A stretch of 41,429 bases of DNA from Stenotrophomonas chelatiphaga (GCF_001431535.1 NZ_LDJK01000096.1:1-41429); one strand, 5' to 3'; positions 14,462 through 23,723 are shown, counted from the stretch's first letter. Notes: generated from the letters alone by a model not told the origin. Made by a program: numbers and translations.

Positions 14462-15235
14462 TTACTTGATTTCCAACGCGGTCTTCAATGCGGCAGTCTT
14501 GACCAGGTCGCGGATCATCCCGGTGGTGGGATCACCCTTCAGCGCGGTCTTGGCCACGACCATCTGGTTGGCCTCCATCACCTGGATATACGCATCGTAA
14601 GCCGCCATGCGGCTTTCGAATTCCTGGGTCTTCACCGCAATATCGTTCGCCGTACGCAGCGAGTCACTGTCCACCGCACTGATGTTGCCCAGCAGTGCAC
14701 TCGCCTGCCGCACCGTGGTGATCGCATCCAACGCGTCCTGCATCACCGGCAAGGTCTCGCCAATGAAGCGTACCGACTCGTTGTACTTGCGATTCTGCAT
14801 CGTGCGGATGTTGACGCAGATCTGCTCCTGCTGCGCCTTCCAATCACCGGTAGGCTGGAACACGAATTTTTCAAACACCGTGCCCACGCTAAGCCCACCG
14901 CCGGTGCCGCAGGTTTCAGGCACCAGGTAATTGTCCGGCACGATGGTCAGCGTCGCGCCTGAGGGCAGTCCGAAACTGTTGATCTGCGCCATTGCCCTGA
15001 CCCGCAGTTCATTCCAGCGCTGGGCGGTCTTGGCGTACTCGGCTGCCGCCGCGACGCGCGCGCCAGCGGTTTCGACACGGTTCCACAGGTTTTCGACGAA
15101 GTTGGTCGGATCCTTGACGATCCATTGCGCGGATGCCGGTGCGCAGACGCCCAGACCGATGGCGCCGGCCAACACGGAGCGCAGCAGTACCGCGCGCGAC
15201 CTGGAACCGGGGGTCTCTCGGCTCGTCGGATTCAT
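14462..15235 (-). CDS. virB5: T4SS pilus-tip/minor component VirB5-like protein
   Basis: This 257-residue exported protein lies between virB4 and virB6, where VirB5 is expected. A signal peptide is visible (AVLLRSVLAGAIGLGVCAPASA|QW). The mature part is mostly helical (ETAGARVAAAAEYAKTAQRWNELRVRAMAQI; ANDIAVKTQEFESRMAAYDAYIQVMEAN), as in VirB5/TraC proteins, with two cysteines in between. The ATG at 15235 is supported by AGGAGG 5-6 bases upstream; upstream in-frame ATGs lie in the virB4 end. VirB5 sequences are poorly conserved, so the call relies on gene order, signal peptide and helical pattern. Confidence 0.8.
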   Translation of the reverse strand: MNPTSRETPGSRSRAVLLRSVLAGAIGLGVCAPASAQWIVKDPTNFVENLWNRVETAGARVAAAAEYAKTAQRWNELRVRAMAQINSFGLPSGATLTIVPDNYLVPETCGTGGGLSVGTVFEKFVFQPTGDWKAQQEQICVNIRTMQNRKYNESVRFIGETLPVMQDALDAITTVRQASALLGNISAVDSDSLRTANDIAVKTQEFESRMAAYDAYIQVMEANQMVVAKTALKGDPTTGMIRDLVKTAALKTALEIK

Positions 15236-15266
15236 GGTGTCCTCCTGAGTGCGATTGTTCTTCATG

Positions 15267-17714
15267 TCAGGCTGCCTGTTCTCGGCTGGGAGAGGCCGGT
15301 TTGCCCGAACCTTTCCGACGCTTGTAGAAATCTTCCAGCCACTGTTCCGGAGTGAGATCCGCCTCGCTGACCTTCTCACGCAGGGCCGCGTCATGCAGCA
15401 CATGGTGCATGACATCGATGTTGTCGGTGGATGCAGAGATGACCGAAAGGATGTCGTCCATCCCGCGCAGGTTCAGCTGGCACACATTTGACGCATGACC
15501 CTGCTTGACCAGGAAGCAGCGCGAGCGCTCATCCAAGGCGGTGACCACCTTGAACTCGGCTTCGGTCAGCTTGAGGCCTTCGATGTAGTCTTCGCGGCTG
15601 GCATTTGGGTTGGGTAGCAGGATCAGCGTGGCGGTCTGTTCGATCAACGCCGCGGCGATGTCACTATTCAGTGCATCTTCCGGGCTCTGGGTCGCGAAGA
15701 TGCCCATGCCGTTCTGCTTACGGATGGTTTTCTGCTTGTTCTTGGCAAACTCTTTCAGGCCGCCGCTGCCATCGAGGATCTTCCAGAACTCGTCCATCAC
15801 GTAGATCAGGCGGCGACCATCGATCAGCGATTCCAGACGGTGCAGCAGGTACTGGATCACCGGCACGCGCACTTCCGGGTTGTCGATCACTTCGGTGTAA
15901 TCGAAGCCGATGATGTTGGCCCTCTGCAGGTCGATGGTATCGACCGGGTTGTCGAACACCCAGCCCAGCGAGTTGCCGGACGTCCAGCGCCGCATCCGTG
16001 CGTACAGACCGTCATCGCCCATGTTGGGCAGGCTCTTCTGGAAGTTGGTCATGCTGCGCAGGTGCATCGGCGTGTCCAGCATGCTTTCCACGGCGCGGAA
16101 GATGTCTTCCTCTTCGCGGGCGCTGTACTGCGTCTTGCCGGCCAGGATCTTGACCAGATCGGCCAGGAACTGCACGTTGGATTCATTGCGCTCGCATTGG
16201 AACGGATTGAAACCGGTCGGGCGGCCGTTCTCCAATGCCAGATAGTTGCCGCCGCAGGCACGCACAAAGATCTCCGCGCCACGGTCCTTGTCGAAGAAGA
16301 AGATGGTCGGCGCCGGATCGTACTTCTGGACCTGGCTGAGCAGGAAGTTGATCAGCGCGGTCTTGCCGGTACCGGACTTGCCGATGACCATGGTGTTGGC
16401 GATGGCCTTCTCACCCAGCGAATTCTCGGCGGGATGGGTGGCGTGGAAATTGAAGTAGTAGGGCTGCCCGTTGGTGGTCTGCAGCGTGGTCACGCAGTCG
16501 CCCCAGGGGTTGTTGTGCTGCTTGCCGGTGGCAAAGTTGTGCAGCGGCGAAAGTCCGAGGAAGTTCAACGAACTCAAATTAGCCAGCCGTGTGCGGTAGC
16601 GCCAGTTGGCCGGAATCTGCGAGTAGAACGAGGACGTCACAGCCAGGTCTTCCTTGGCCGAGACGAAGCCGGCATTGGACAGCTCCGCACGCGTGGCGGA
16701 CACGTTGGCGGCCAGCTTGGCCTGGCTGTCGGCATACACCGCGATGATGTAGTGGTACTCGCCCAGCACGAAGTTGCCCGAGGACAACTGGTCCATCGCA
16801 TAATCCAGCTCGACGATCTGGCTGACCGCCTTGTCACCGGAGGAGATCATCATGCCCTTGGTGCGATCAAGGATCTTCAACGCATCCTGGCGGCCCATGG
16901 GGCTGAAGGAATGGGTGATGACGTACTCGAAGTCCAGGTACTTCAGGCCGTTCAGCACGCCCGGCCACGTCCCTTCGGCGAACTCCTTGATGTTCAGGAT
17001 GGCACCGAAGTGGTTGACGCCGTTCGGCGTATTGATCACGAAATCGCCGGATTTCGGCGAGAACATGTGCCGGCTGACCGGCAGGTAGTCGGCAACCGGG
17101 GCAGCGAGCACCGGCACCGGCTCGTCGATGCGATTGAGCAGGTAGCCGAAGAATTCCAGCGTCTCGGAGAACACCACGCCGTTGGCCGCCTCGTACATTC
17201 CCAAGCGATACGGAGCGTAATCGCGGATCACCGCCTCCACGTTGCCGGCCAGCTCCAGCAGCTTCTCGACCGCCTGCTCCTGTTCGGCCTGCAGCCGCTC
17301 CACATTGCCGGACTTTTCCACGAAGCGCTTACCGGCCACCACGGGCCGGTAAATCATGGTCAGGTAGAGCTCGTTCTGCATGATGCGCTGGCCCGACAGC
17401 ATGTCCATGTAGACATCGGACACGTCCTGATTGAAGCGCTCCTTGAACGTGCTGCGCGATTTCAACGTACGCCGGCGGCGGATATCGTGTACCCAGAACG
17501 CCACGTTGACGAAGTCCGGCGCGCGCAGCGACTGCAGCAGGCGATTGAAGGTGTTGTGCTTGTGCTCGAGCTCCCACTCTTCACGGCCAACGAACGGCAG
17601 CCCTTCCAGATGCCAGGTCAGCAGATAGTCGCCGCCGGTGGTCTTCACCACTGCCGGTGCAACGTGCGAGGACAAGGGAATGAACTCGCTGATCGACGTA
17701 TCGGGACTGAACAT
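15267..17714 (-). CDS. virB4: T4SS ATPase VirB4
   Basis: This 815-residue AAA+/RecA-like ATPase energises T4SS assembly and transport at the inner membrane. The N-terminal CagE/TrbE/VirB domain (TGGDYLLTWHLEGLPFVG...) precedes the motor domain. Walker A is VIGKSGTGKTALINFLL (codons near 16360-16390) and Walker B is RLIYVMDEFWKIL. A FATQSPEDALNSDIAAALIEQTATLILLPNP block after Walker B is typical of VirB4. The ATG at 17714 is preferred over 17732 because AGGAG lies 7 bases upstream. Gene order virB3-virB4-virB5 is canonical. Length matches the family. Confidence 0.96.
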   Translation of the reverse strand: MFSPDTSISEFIPLSSHVAPAVVKTTGGDYLLTWHLEGLPFVGREEWELEHKHNTFNRLLQSLRAPDFVNVAFWVHDIRRRRTLKSRSTFKERFNQDVSDVYMDMLSGQRIMQNELYLTMIYRPVVAGKRFVEKSGNVERLQAEQEQAVEKLLELAGNVEAVIRDYAPYRLGMYEAANGVVFSETLEFFGYLLNRIDEPVPVLAAPVADYLPVSRHMFSPKSGDFVINTPNGVNHFGAILNIKEFAEGTWPGVLNGLKYLDFEYVITHSFSPMGRQDALKILDRTKGMMISSGDKAVSQIVELDYAMDQLSSGNFVLGEYHYIIAVYADSQAKLAANVSATRAELSNAGFVSAKEDLAVTSSFYSQIPANWRYRTRLANLSSLNFLGLSPLHNFATGKQHNNPWGDCVTTLQTTNGQPYYFNFHATHPAENSLGEKAIANTMVIGKSGTGKTALINFLLSQVQKYDPAPTIFFFDKDRGAEIFVRACGGNYLALENGRPTGFNPFQCERNESNVQFLADLVKILAGKTQYSAREEEDIFRAVESMLDTPMHLRSMTNFQKSLPNMGDDGLYARMRRWTSGNSLGWVFDNPVDTIDLQRANIIGFDYTEVIDNPEVRVPVIQYLLHRLESLIDGRRLIYVMDEFWKILDGSGGLKEFAKNKQKTIRKQNGMGIFATQSPEDALNSDIAAALIEQTATLILLPNPNASREDYIEGLKLTEAEFKVVTALDERSRCFLVKQGHASNVCQLNLRGMDDILSVISASTDNIDVMHHVLHDAALREKVSEADLTPEQWLEDFYKRRKGSGKPASPSREQAA

Positions 17715-17761
17715 GCAACGCTCCTGGATCACTGTGCAAACCGTACTGCGGATGAGGCTCT

Positions 17762-18094
17762 TCAGCGCTTTTTCTTGGGACGACGGTAGTCATCCGGCGG
17801 TGGGGTCTTGCGGTAGGCATTGGGGCTGAACACCCACATTCCGTCATGGTCCTGCAGGTTCCGCGCACGGAACTTGAACTGCAAGCGCAATCCCATCAGA
17901 CGGAAGATCATCTCGTCACGTTTTGCCATCTGCCGCATGATGAAAACCGCCACTGGAATCGCGAGCAGAACCCACAGATTCCAGTACATGGAAAGCAGCA
18001 ACAGGCCGCCGGCGACCATGAAGAACGGCACATACGGCACGCCGAGGAACATCGCCGGCCGTGTGCATCCGCGGAAGACGACGTTCTTATGCAT
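17762..18094 (-). CDS. virB3: T4SS inner-membrane protein VirB3
   Basis: This 110-residue protein has VirB3 features: N-terminal VFRGCTRPAMFLGVPYVPF, then a hydrophobic hairpin (FFMVAGGLLLLSMYWNLWVLLAIPVAVFIMRQMAKRD) and a basic cytoplasmic tail. VirB3 sits in the inner membrane with VirB4. The start ATG at 18094 overlaps the last codons of virB2 (8 bases), indicating translational coupling between pilin and VirB3. A 47-base gap separates it from virB4. Confidence 0.92.
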   Translation of the reverse strand: MHKNVVFRGCTRPAMFLGVPYVPFFMVAGGLLLLSMYWNLWVLLAIPVAVFIMRQMAKRDEMIFRLMGLRLQFKFRARNLQDHDGMWVFSPNAYRKTPPPDDYRRPKKKR

Positions 18095-18467
18095 AGAACA
18101 GGCTGGAAGCCTGCACCAGCGCAGCGGTGCATTCGGTGGCGCCGTCACCCAGCAGCATCTTGGCGATCTGGCTGGCTGCACCGATCAGCAGGCCACCGAT
18201 CAGGATCGGCGACACGTCGGAAATGCGCTTGTGGGCGAAGGCGATCTGGTAACCAGCGAAGATCACCGCGATGGTGACGACGGCGATCGAAGCCATGTTG
18301 AGCAGGCCGCTGATGCTGTCGAAGAAGCCACAGACCTTCTTGTCGGTCTCTGCGAAGCCTGCCTGGGCGAACACCTCAGGTACGAACAGGGCGCCAACGA
18401 AGGCGGTAGCCAGGGCGAGGGTCTTGGCGGTGCGCTTGGCGTTGGCGAGATCAATCTGGGTCTTCAT
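18087..18467 (-). CDS. virB2: T4SS major pilin VirB2
   Basis: This 126-residue prepilin has a long N-terminal signal (AKTLALATAFVGALFVPEVFAQA), then a mature region with two hydrophobic helices (LLNMASIAVVTIAVIFAGYQIAF and ISPILIGGLLIGAASQIAKMLL-like), as in the TrbC/VirB2 family. Two cysteines (KKVCGFF, ATECTAAL) flank the helices and could form a disulfide. The ATG at 18467 has AAGGA upstream. It lies between virB1 and virB3. A small G/C hairpin lies just upstream (18516-18528) and may mark an mRNA processing or stability boundary. Confidence 0.93.
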   Translation of the reverse strand: MKTQIDLANAKRTAKTLALATAFVGALFVPEVFAQAGFAETDKKVCGFFDSISGLLNMASIAVVTIAVIFAGYQIAFAHKRISDVSPILIGGLLIGAASQIAKMLLGDGATECTAALVQASSLFYA

Positions 18468-18515
18468 CGGTTGCTTTCCTTTCCTGAGCTGGAGGGTCAC
18501 TGCGTTGACGGGCCG

Positions 18516-18528
18516 CGGGGGCGCCCCG
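18516..18528 (-). other. Intercistronic hairpin between virB1 and virB2
   Basis: CGGGG and CCCCG with a 3-base loop lie in the 69-base virB1-virB2 gap. There is no U-run. Similar short hairpins before pilin genes can raise pilin mRNA stability; that role here is inference. Confidence 0.3.
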
Positions 18529-18536
18529 GTAAAACT

Positions 18537-19463
18537 TCAGAACACGAATGCGTCGTCCACAGGCGGCCCTTGGGGAACCTGGGGCTGATGTTGGGGCGGC
18601 ACGTTACCCGACGCGGGCGCGCTGCGCTGGCCCCAAGGCTGCAGCAGCACCGGTGCCTGCTGTCCTTGCGGACCTGCTACTGCCGGCGCGGCCTGCTGCG
18701 GGGGTTCTGCATACTGGCCCACCGGCTGCTGCTGGGCGGGCGGAACGGCGCGGTCGACCAGGCCCATCACCGCGCGCGACAAGGCGTTGTCCGCCGTGTT
18801 CAACAGGCTCCCGCGGACCATTTCATTAGTATTGGGATACACCACGTAAGCACGGGCAGGATCATCGGGCTGTGCCACCACCACCGGCGCCTGGCCGCTG
18901 GAAATACGATTGTTCAGTCTCGTCACCCGCTCGGGCAGTGGCTGGCGCGTGGCCGCGGCAGGGCGCGGTCCTTGGCGGTCGATCACACGGATGGGCTGCA
19001 CGCCACCGCCAACCGCAGCCACCATCTGGCTGCGCTTGATCGAATTGAACACCTTGTCCACGTAGCCATGCCGGAACCCGGTGGTGAAGTTGCCCGAGTA
19101 GTAGCAACTGAAGGACTTGCCCCAGTCGCCGCCCGAACGCGAATGGCATTCGGCCAGGATGCGCGAGGCCGCCTGCAGGTTCGGGCAGGTCTCGAATGCT
19201 TTTTCGTAGCTGTTGAGCCCGTATTTGGCCAGGTTGTATCGGTTCACCTGGCCCAGCCCCAACGAGAAGTTGTAGCCGTTCTGTTCCAGCATGCGGGCAG
19301 TAGCCACGGCCTCGTCCAGCCGCTGTGGCTGGCGCGCCAGTGCGCCGCCCACCACGCCGATGGCGTACGGATTGCGCGACGATTCCACCTGCACCACGTG
19401 CTTCATCACGTCCATGGAGACGGCCATTTCCGGGCAGGCCAGTGCCTCGAGTCCAGGCAGCAT
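18537..19463 (-). CDS. virB1: T4SS lytic transglycosylase VirB1
   Basis: This 308-residue SLT-type peptidoglycan hydrolase locally opens the cell wall for T4SS assembly. The catalytic glutamate is Glu27 in MKHVVQVESSRNPYAIGVVGG, followed by FSLGLGQVNRYNLAKYGL and SFSCYYSGNF, typical for VirB1. The C-terminal ~130 residues are Pro/Gln/Ala-rich and low complexity, ending VDDAFVF; in Agrobacterium the VirB1 C-terminal part is cleaved and exported, but no cleavage can be seen here. The ATG at 19463 has GGGGAGG upstream. It lacks an obvious classical signal peptide. It is placed between virB11 and virB2, as in Xanthomonas systems. Confidence 0.93.
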   Translation of the reverse strand: MLPGLEALACPEMAVSMDVMKHVVQVESSRNPYAIGVVGGALARQPQRLDEAVATARMLEQNGYNFSLGLGQVNRYNLAKYGLNSYEKAFETCPNLQAASRILAECHSRSGGDWGKSFSCYYSGNFTTGFRHGYVDKVFNSIKRSQMVAAVGGGVQPIRVIDRQGPRPAAATRQPLPERVTRLNNRISSGQAPVVVAQPDDPARAYVVYPNTNEMVRGSLLNTADNALSRAVMGLVDRAVPPAQQQPVGQYAEPPQQAAPAVAGPQGQQAPVLLQPWGQRSAPASGNVPPQHQPQVPQGPPVDDAFVF

Positions 19464-19518
19464 CAGCGCGCCCTCCCCTTGCCAGTGTTGATCCGTGCTT
19501 CGGTGTGCATGCCCATGG

Positions 19519-20562
19519 TCAATGCTCCTGTCCCTGGGTGCGGCCGGGATTGAAATCGATGCCGGTGATATAGCGCGACCCTGCATGCGCCTTCACGTGC
19601 ACCACGATGTCGATGGTCATCTGCAGCAGGCGCTTGATCACCGCGAACTCCAGGCCGGAGCCCTCGGCGGATGCCTTCACCATCAGCGCCAGCTGGTCCC
19701 AGGTCTGCTCCGGGCTGCCGGCGTGGCAACTGGTGATCGAACCGGGATGGCCGGAGGCACAGTTGCGGATGAAGTAGAACGCTTCATCACCGCGCAGCTC
19801 GGCCAGGATGATGCGGTCCGGCTTCATGCGCAGGCACGCTTCCATGCAGGTCTTTGCGGTGACGTTGCTGCTGCTCTGCCCGCCCTTGGAGTACAGAAGG
19901 TGCACCACGTTGGGCTGGGTGATGAACAGCTCGCGCGCATCCTCGATGGTCACCAGGCGCTCGTCGGCCGGAATGTGGTTGACCAGCGACTTCATGAAGG
20001 TGGTCTTGCCGCTGCCTGTGGCACCGGACACCACGATATTCTTGCGGTACTGCACCGCGCGCTTGAAGAACTCGGCGTAGTCCCGCGAATGGCGCAGCGC
20101 GAGCAGCTCCTGGTCCTGCGTGTTGAGGCCGGCTTCCTGTTCCAGGATCTGGTCGAAGAAGCCGTCCTGCTGGTATTGCGCCAGCGTGCGCGTGTGCTTG
20201 GACGGCAGGCGGATCGTGATGGAAACCTTGCCGCCATCGCAGGCCGGCGGTATCACGAACTGCGCGCGCGGCCCGCTGGGGAAGGTCAACGAGACCATCG
20301 GGTCGGCATCGGTGATGCGCTGCCCGGTGTTGCTCTCGTTGACCACTGCCGTGCAGAACTGGCGCGCACGCTCGAAGGTCAAGGTCGGCACCTCGACGCG
20401 CTCCCAGCCACTGCGGGTTTCCAGGTACAGCTCGCCCGGACGGTTGATGCAGATTTCCGTCACGTCCTGCGACTCCATGAACCCGGCAATGCCCAGCACT
20501 TCGTACTGGTACTGCAGAAATTCACTGGAGACCAGTGCGATGGGGGAAGTTTCTGCGTCCAC
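19519..20562 (-). CDS. virB11: T4SS hexameric ATPase VirB11
   Basis: This 347-residue secretion ATPase of the VirB11/PulE/PilB superfamily forms a cytoplasmic hexamer below the channel. Walker A is SGATGSGKTTFMKSL (Lys186), the Asp box is TIEDARELF, Walker B is RPDRIILAELRGDEAF-like (MKPDRIILAELRGDEA), and the His box is GHPGSITSCHA. Translation starts at a GTG (20562); AAGGAG overlaps the virB10 stop with a rather long 12-base spacer, suggesting reinitiation after virB10. It is followed by virB1 with a 55-base gap. Confidence 0.96.
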   Translation of the reverse strand: MDAETSPIALVSSEFLQYQYEVLGIAGFMESQDVTEICINRPGELYLETRSGWERVEVPTLTFERARQFCTAVVNESNTGQRITDADPMVSLTFPSGPRAQFVIPPACDGGKVSITIRLPSKHTRTLAQYQQDGFFDQILEQEAGLNTQDQELLALRHSRDYAEFFKRAVQYRKNIVVSGATGSGKTTFMKSLVNHIPADERLVTIEDARELFITQPNVVHLLYSKGGQSSSNVTAKTCMEACLRMKPDRIILAELRGDEAFYFIRNCASGHPGSITSCHAGSPEQTWDQLALMVKASAEGSGLEFAVIKRLLQMTIDIVVHVKAHAGSRYITGIDFNPGRTQGQEH

Positions 20563-20577
20563 GGTCCGTTCTGCTCC

Positions 20578-21789
20578 TTACATCCGGCGGCCGAGCACGG
20601 CGCTGAAGTCGACGTCTTTGGCGACGTAGACGTTCATGACAGTGCCCTGGTTGACGGTGACGGTGGGCTGGCGCTGGTTCTCCAGCGCCTGGTTCGCCAG
20701 CCGCTCCATGGTGCGCGCTGTGGCGCTCTCATACGGATTCTGCATAGCGAAGCCCGAGTTGCTGATGGTGGTGGACTCCGGCCCATTCTCGGCGGCAGCG
20801 TATTTGAAGGCGTCGGCGATCAGGCTGATCATCAACGCGCTTGCGATACGCTGGCCCCAATGAGCCGTGTACTGGCCCGGGACGCCGGCCGAACCGAGGC
20901 CGTCAACACCCGGGCTGGACATCGCCACATCGATGCCATTGGGGGTGGTGATGCGATCCCAGATCACGTCCACGCGCTTGGCCACCGGGCCGCCGTTGTA
21001 GCTGCCATAGATCTTCGACCCCTTCGGCAGCAGCAGCGTGCGGCCGTTGATCGAATACACCGGCTCGGTCACCAGGCACGAGGTGTAACCCGGCACATCG
21101 GTGATGATGCGCGTTTCCAATACACAACGCAGGTAGGTGCCGCGGACCAGCAGCGCATCCGGGCTGCGGATGAAGGCAGCGTTGGAAACCGCTTCACGCT
21201 CTTCCTCACCCTCCGTCGCACCGGCGGCCTGCGGGTTCTGCGCGGCCATCGCGGCACGCATGTAGGCTTCTGTCGACGAATCCATCTGCTGCGGACCCTG
21301 CCCACCCTGCCCGTTGCCCATTGCTTCGCCAGCGGCGATGCGGCGTTCCAACAGTGTCATGGCACGCGGGCCACGCTCGCCACTGTCATCGCTGCTGAAC
21401 ATCGGCGCCTGCTGCTGCGCGGGCAGCGGCGGCGGAGGCAGCAGGGGAATCGGATCCGCCGGCGGCGGCTCGGCGGCGGCAGAGGGAATGGTCGGCAACA
21501 CCGGCGTAGTCGTCCGCACCTCCGCACGCGGCGGCGGGGTCGGATCCGGTTCGCGGCTCTTGCGCACCAGCAGGAAGCCCATGGCCACCACCAGCACGAG
21601 GATGCCACCCAGGAACAGCAACGCCTTGCGGTCCAGCCGGCGTTCTTCCACCGTGCGCAGGCGCGGGGCGGCAGCGTCCAGGTCGGGCGCGGGCGCGGCG
21701 TCGGCACGATTGAAGTACGGATTGTTTTCCGGCTGGGTGCCGTCGCGCCTATCGTCGGGTCCGTTGCCCGGAGGAGTGTTCTGGCTCAT
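20578..21789 (-). CDS. virB10: T4SS core-complex protein VirB10
   Basis: This 403-residue protein spans the inner membrane, periplasm and outer membrane in the core complex. A single N-terminal transmembrane helix (KALLFLGGILVLVVAMGFLLV, about residues 54-74) follows a cytoplasmic head. A Pro-rich periplasmic linker comes next, then the VirB10/TrbI beta-barrel domain (RGTYLRCVLETRIITDVPGYTSCLVT, GRTLLLPKGSKIYGSYN, DVIWDRITTPNGIDV). The C-terminal antenna region follows. Start and virB9 stop overlap as ATGA, so the two proteins are probably made in fixed ratio. Confidence 0.96.
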   Translation of the reverse strand: MSQNTPPGNGPDDRRDGTQPENNPYFNRADAAPAPDLDAAAPRLRTVEERRLDRKALLFLGGILVLVVAMGFLLVRKSREPDPTPPPRAEVRTTTPVLPTIPSAAAEPPPADPIPLLPPPPLPAQQQAPMFSSDDSGERGPRAMTLLERRIAAGEAMGNGQGGQGPQQMDSSTEAYMRAAMAAQNPQAAGATEGEEEREAVSNAAFIRSPDALLVRGTYLRCVLETRIITDVPGYTSCLVTEPVYSINGRTLLLPKGSKIYGSYNGGPVAKRVDVIWDRITTPNGIDVAMSSPGVDGLGSAGVPGQYTAHWGQRIASALMISLIADAFKYAAAENGPESTTISNSGFAMQNPYESATARTMERLANQALENQRQPTVTVNQGTVMNVYVAKDVDFSAVLGRRM

Positions 21790-22562
21790 TTCTTGACGTT
21801 CCTTCGCAGGCCAACGACGTTGTCACCGTGGCGGATCACCAGGTACGGATGGGTGCCGTGCACCACCAGGGTGTTGCCTTCGACCGTTGTGTTGACGACG
21901 AAGTCCTCGCCGTTCTCGGTCTCACGACCGAACACAGCCGGGAAGATGCCGGTCTTGTACTCCGGCGACGCAGGCAGGCGTACATAGGTGAAGCGGCCAT
22001 CGTCATACGCATTGACCGGTATCAACCAGCCCATCTTCTTGACGCGCCGGGTGGAGTACGAGTAATCGAAGTTGTAACGACGATCCTTGGCCAGCGAAGT
22101 GCTGAGCAGCGGTTGCGCCTCTTCCTGCACGGCTTCCTGGGCGACCCCGAACTCGGTACCGCTGGGATAGCTGAAGGCGATGCGGTACTGCACGCCCGCC
22201 CGGCGCGCCTGGTCCAGTTGGCGCCAATCGGTGGCCACCACCTTCAATTCAAAAATGTAGTGATGGGTCTCGGTGCGGACCATCATGTTGGTGTCCACGT
22301 CGACGTTCTTCGGCTTCAGGTAGAAGACGTTTCCACGACGGGTCAGCTCCCAACCGGCGCTGAAACCGGTGCTGTAGTCCAGGATCTTTTCGTTGGGATC
22401 CAGCTCGATCTGGGTGGTGAGGCCCAAGCCCGTGCGAACCGGATAGATGCGGTCCTTCTCATATTCGTACTGATCGACGCCCTGCGCCGACGCGGTGGCC
22501 ATGCACAGGGCAAGCGCCCCGGCGACCATCCATGCACACGTCCTGATCTTGCGACTACTCAT
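21786..22562 (-). CDS. virB9: T4SS core-complex protein VirB9
   Basis: This 258-residue periplasmic protein has a Sec signal (RTCAWMVAGALALCMATASA|Q). The N-terminal domain follows (YPVRTGLGLTTQIELDPNEKILDYSTGFSAGWE), with the THHYIFELKV segment, and a C-terminal beta-sandwich (YNFDYSYSTRR, WLIPVNAYDDGRFTYVRLP, NTTVEGNTLVVHGTHPYLVIRHGDNVVGL) that binds VirB7 at the outer membrane. Length and motifs match VirB9/CagX. It overlaps virB8 (ATGA) and virB10 (ATGA), so virB8-virB9-virB10 are translationally linked. Confidence 0.96.
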   Translation of the reverse strand: MSSRKIRTCAWMVAGALALCMATASAQGVDQYEYEKDRIYPVRTGLGLTTQIELDPNEKILDYSTGFSAGWELTRRGNVFYLKPKNVDVDTNMMVRTETHHYIFELKVVATDWRQLDQARRAGVQYRIAFSYPSGTEFGVAQEAVQEEAQPLLSTSLAKDRRYNFDYSYSTRRVKKMGWLIPVNAYDDGRFTYVRLPASPEYKTGIFPAVFGRETENGEDFVVNTTVEGNTLVVHGTHPYLVIRHGDNVVGLRRNVKK

Positions 22563-23638
22563 CGGTTGCTTGCTCCATCAGCAGTTCCGGTGGAAACGTT
22601 GCGCGCCGGAAGCGGCGTGCCCTGGCCCGGCGCAGCCTGCGCCGGGGCGCCGGGAACCGGCGCACCTTGGGCAGGCACCGGTTGCGGCGGATACGTGGAA
22701 GGCACGGCCTGCGCCGGCGCCGATCCCGGCGGCAGCGGCTGCGCAGGCAGAACCTGACCCGGCGCAGACCCGGCCGGCGCTTCCAGCGGCTGGCCGGTGA
22801 CTGGATCAAAGCGGGCAACCGGTTGTGCCGGTGCCAACTCAGCAGCTACTCCCGCCGGTGGCGCGGTGACCGGTGCGGCGGTGCTGCCGTCAGGAACGGG
22901 CACGCCTGCAGCGGCATAGTCACGATCCACCCGGTATTCGGTCACCTGGAAGGACAGCGGATTGAGCACGCGCTCCTGCTCGTTGAGCGCAAGCGCTGCC
23001 TTGTACTCGAATTGCAGAGTCACCAGTTGGTTGTCCAGGTAGCTGGAGCCGCCGGTGCGCTTGTCCAGAAGCGTCCGCTGTATGCGTACCGAGGCGCCGC
23101 GGAACCCTCCGTTCGGCAGTGCCCCGAGCGGGGTAATGCTGAGAATCTTCACCCGCAGCGCGCGATCGGTGCCATACAGCACCAGCGGACTCTGGGGATT
23201 GCTGCGGTTGTACTGCGCCTGCAGGGCCGCGCCGACATTCTGGTCCGACATCACGAAGACCTGCTCCCAGTCACGCAAGCCCATGATCGCGTAATCGTAG
23301 GACTCACGCGCCAGCACATACTGGGCGACGTTGCTGCGATTGATCGCCTCGTTGCTGGTGATCGAGTTCTCGCCCAGGTTGCCGGAAAGCCGCGCCACCG
23401 AAGCGGTGCCGGTGTAGGCATCGGCCATCACCAGGAACGGCACCTTCTCCTTCAGCGGCAGCACGTAGTAGTAACCGCCCGCCAACGCCAGCGACATCAC
23501 CAGCGACGCACCGGCCACCCACCAGGCGCGGCGCTCGCTCTTGCGCGCCATATCGGCCACGGTGATCTCGTAGCTCACCGCCTTGGCGACGGCCTGCTCC
23601 ACCTTCGGACTATTGCCTGGGTCTTTCTTACGGAACAT
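22559..23638 (-). CDS. virB8: T4SS inner-membrane assembly protein VirB8 with long Pro/Ala tail
   Basis: This 359-residue bitopic inner-membrane protein has one transmembrane helix (AWWVAGASLVMSLALAGGYYYVLPL) followed by the NTF2-like periplasmic VirB8 domain (ESYDYAIMGLRDWEQVFVMS, SPLVLYGTDRALRVKILSITPLG, VTLQFEYKAALALNEQERVLNPLSFQVTEYRVDRDY). The last ~110 residues are a Pro/Ala/Gly/Gln-rich extension without predicted fold; VirB8 proteins of conjugation systems usually stop at ~230-250 residues. Such a tail could bind other periplasmic components. The gene starts 85 bases after virB7. Confidence 0.94.
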   Translation of the reverse strand: MFRKKDPGNSPKVEQAVAKAVSYEITVADMARKSERRAWWVAGASLVMSLALAGGYYYVLPLKEKVPFLVMADAYTGTASVARLSGNLGENSITSNEAINRSNVAQYVLARESYDYAIMGLRDWEQVFVMSDQNVGAALQAQYNRSNPQSPLVLYGTDRALRVKILSITPLGALPNGGFRGASVRIQRTLLDKRTGGSSYLDNQLVTLQFEYKAALALNEQERVLNPLSFQVTEYRVDRDYAAAGVPVPDGSTAAPVTAPPAGVAAELAPAQPVARFDPVTGQPLEAPAGSAPGQVLPAQPLPPGSAPAQAVPSTYPPQPVPAQGAPVPGAPAQAAPGQGTPLPARNVSTGTADGASNR

Positions 23639-23723
23639 GGGGTTTTCCGGACTGCATGATCGTCAATGAGCGCCATGCCCCTGCGACCAGCGCAGGAGCA
23701 TCACGATGGGAAAACGGCAGCAG

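Noticed and set aside
15840..17789. 649-codon plus-strand open frame opposite virB4
   Set aside because: It is a shadow of virB4, which has Walker motifs and correct operon position.
19495..21987. 830-codon plus-strand open frame opposite virB11 and virB10
   Set aside because: It is antisense to two conserved T4SS genes, with composition typical of reverse-frame translation.
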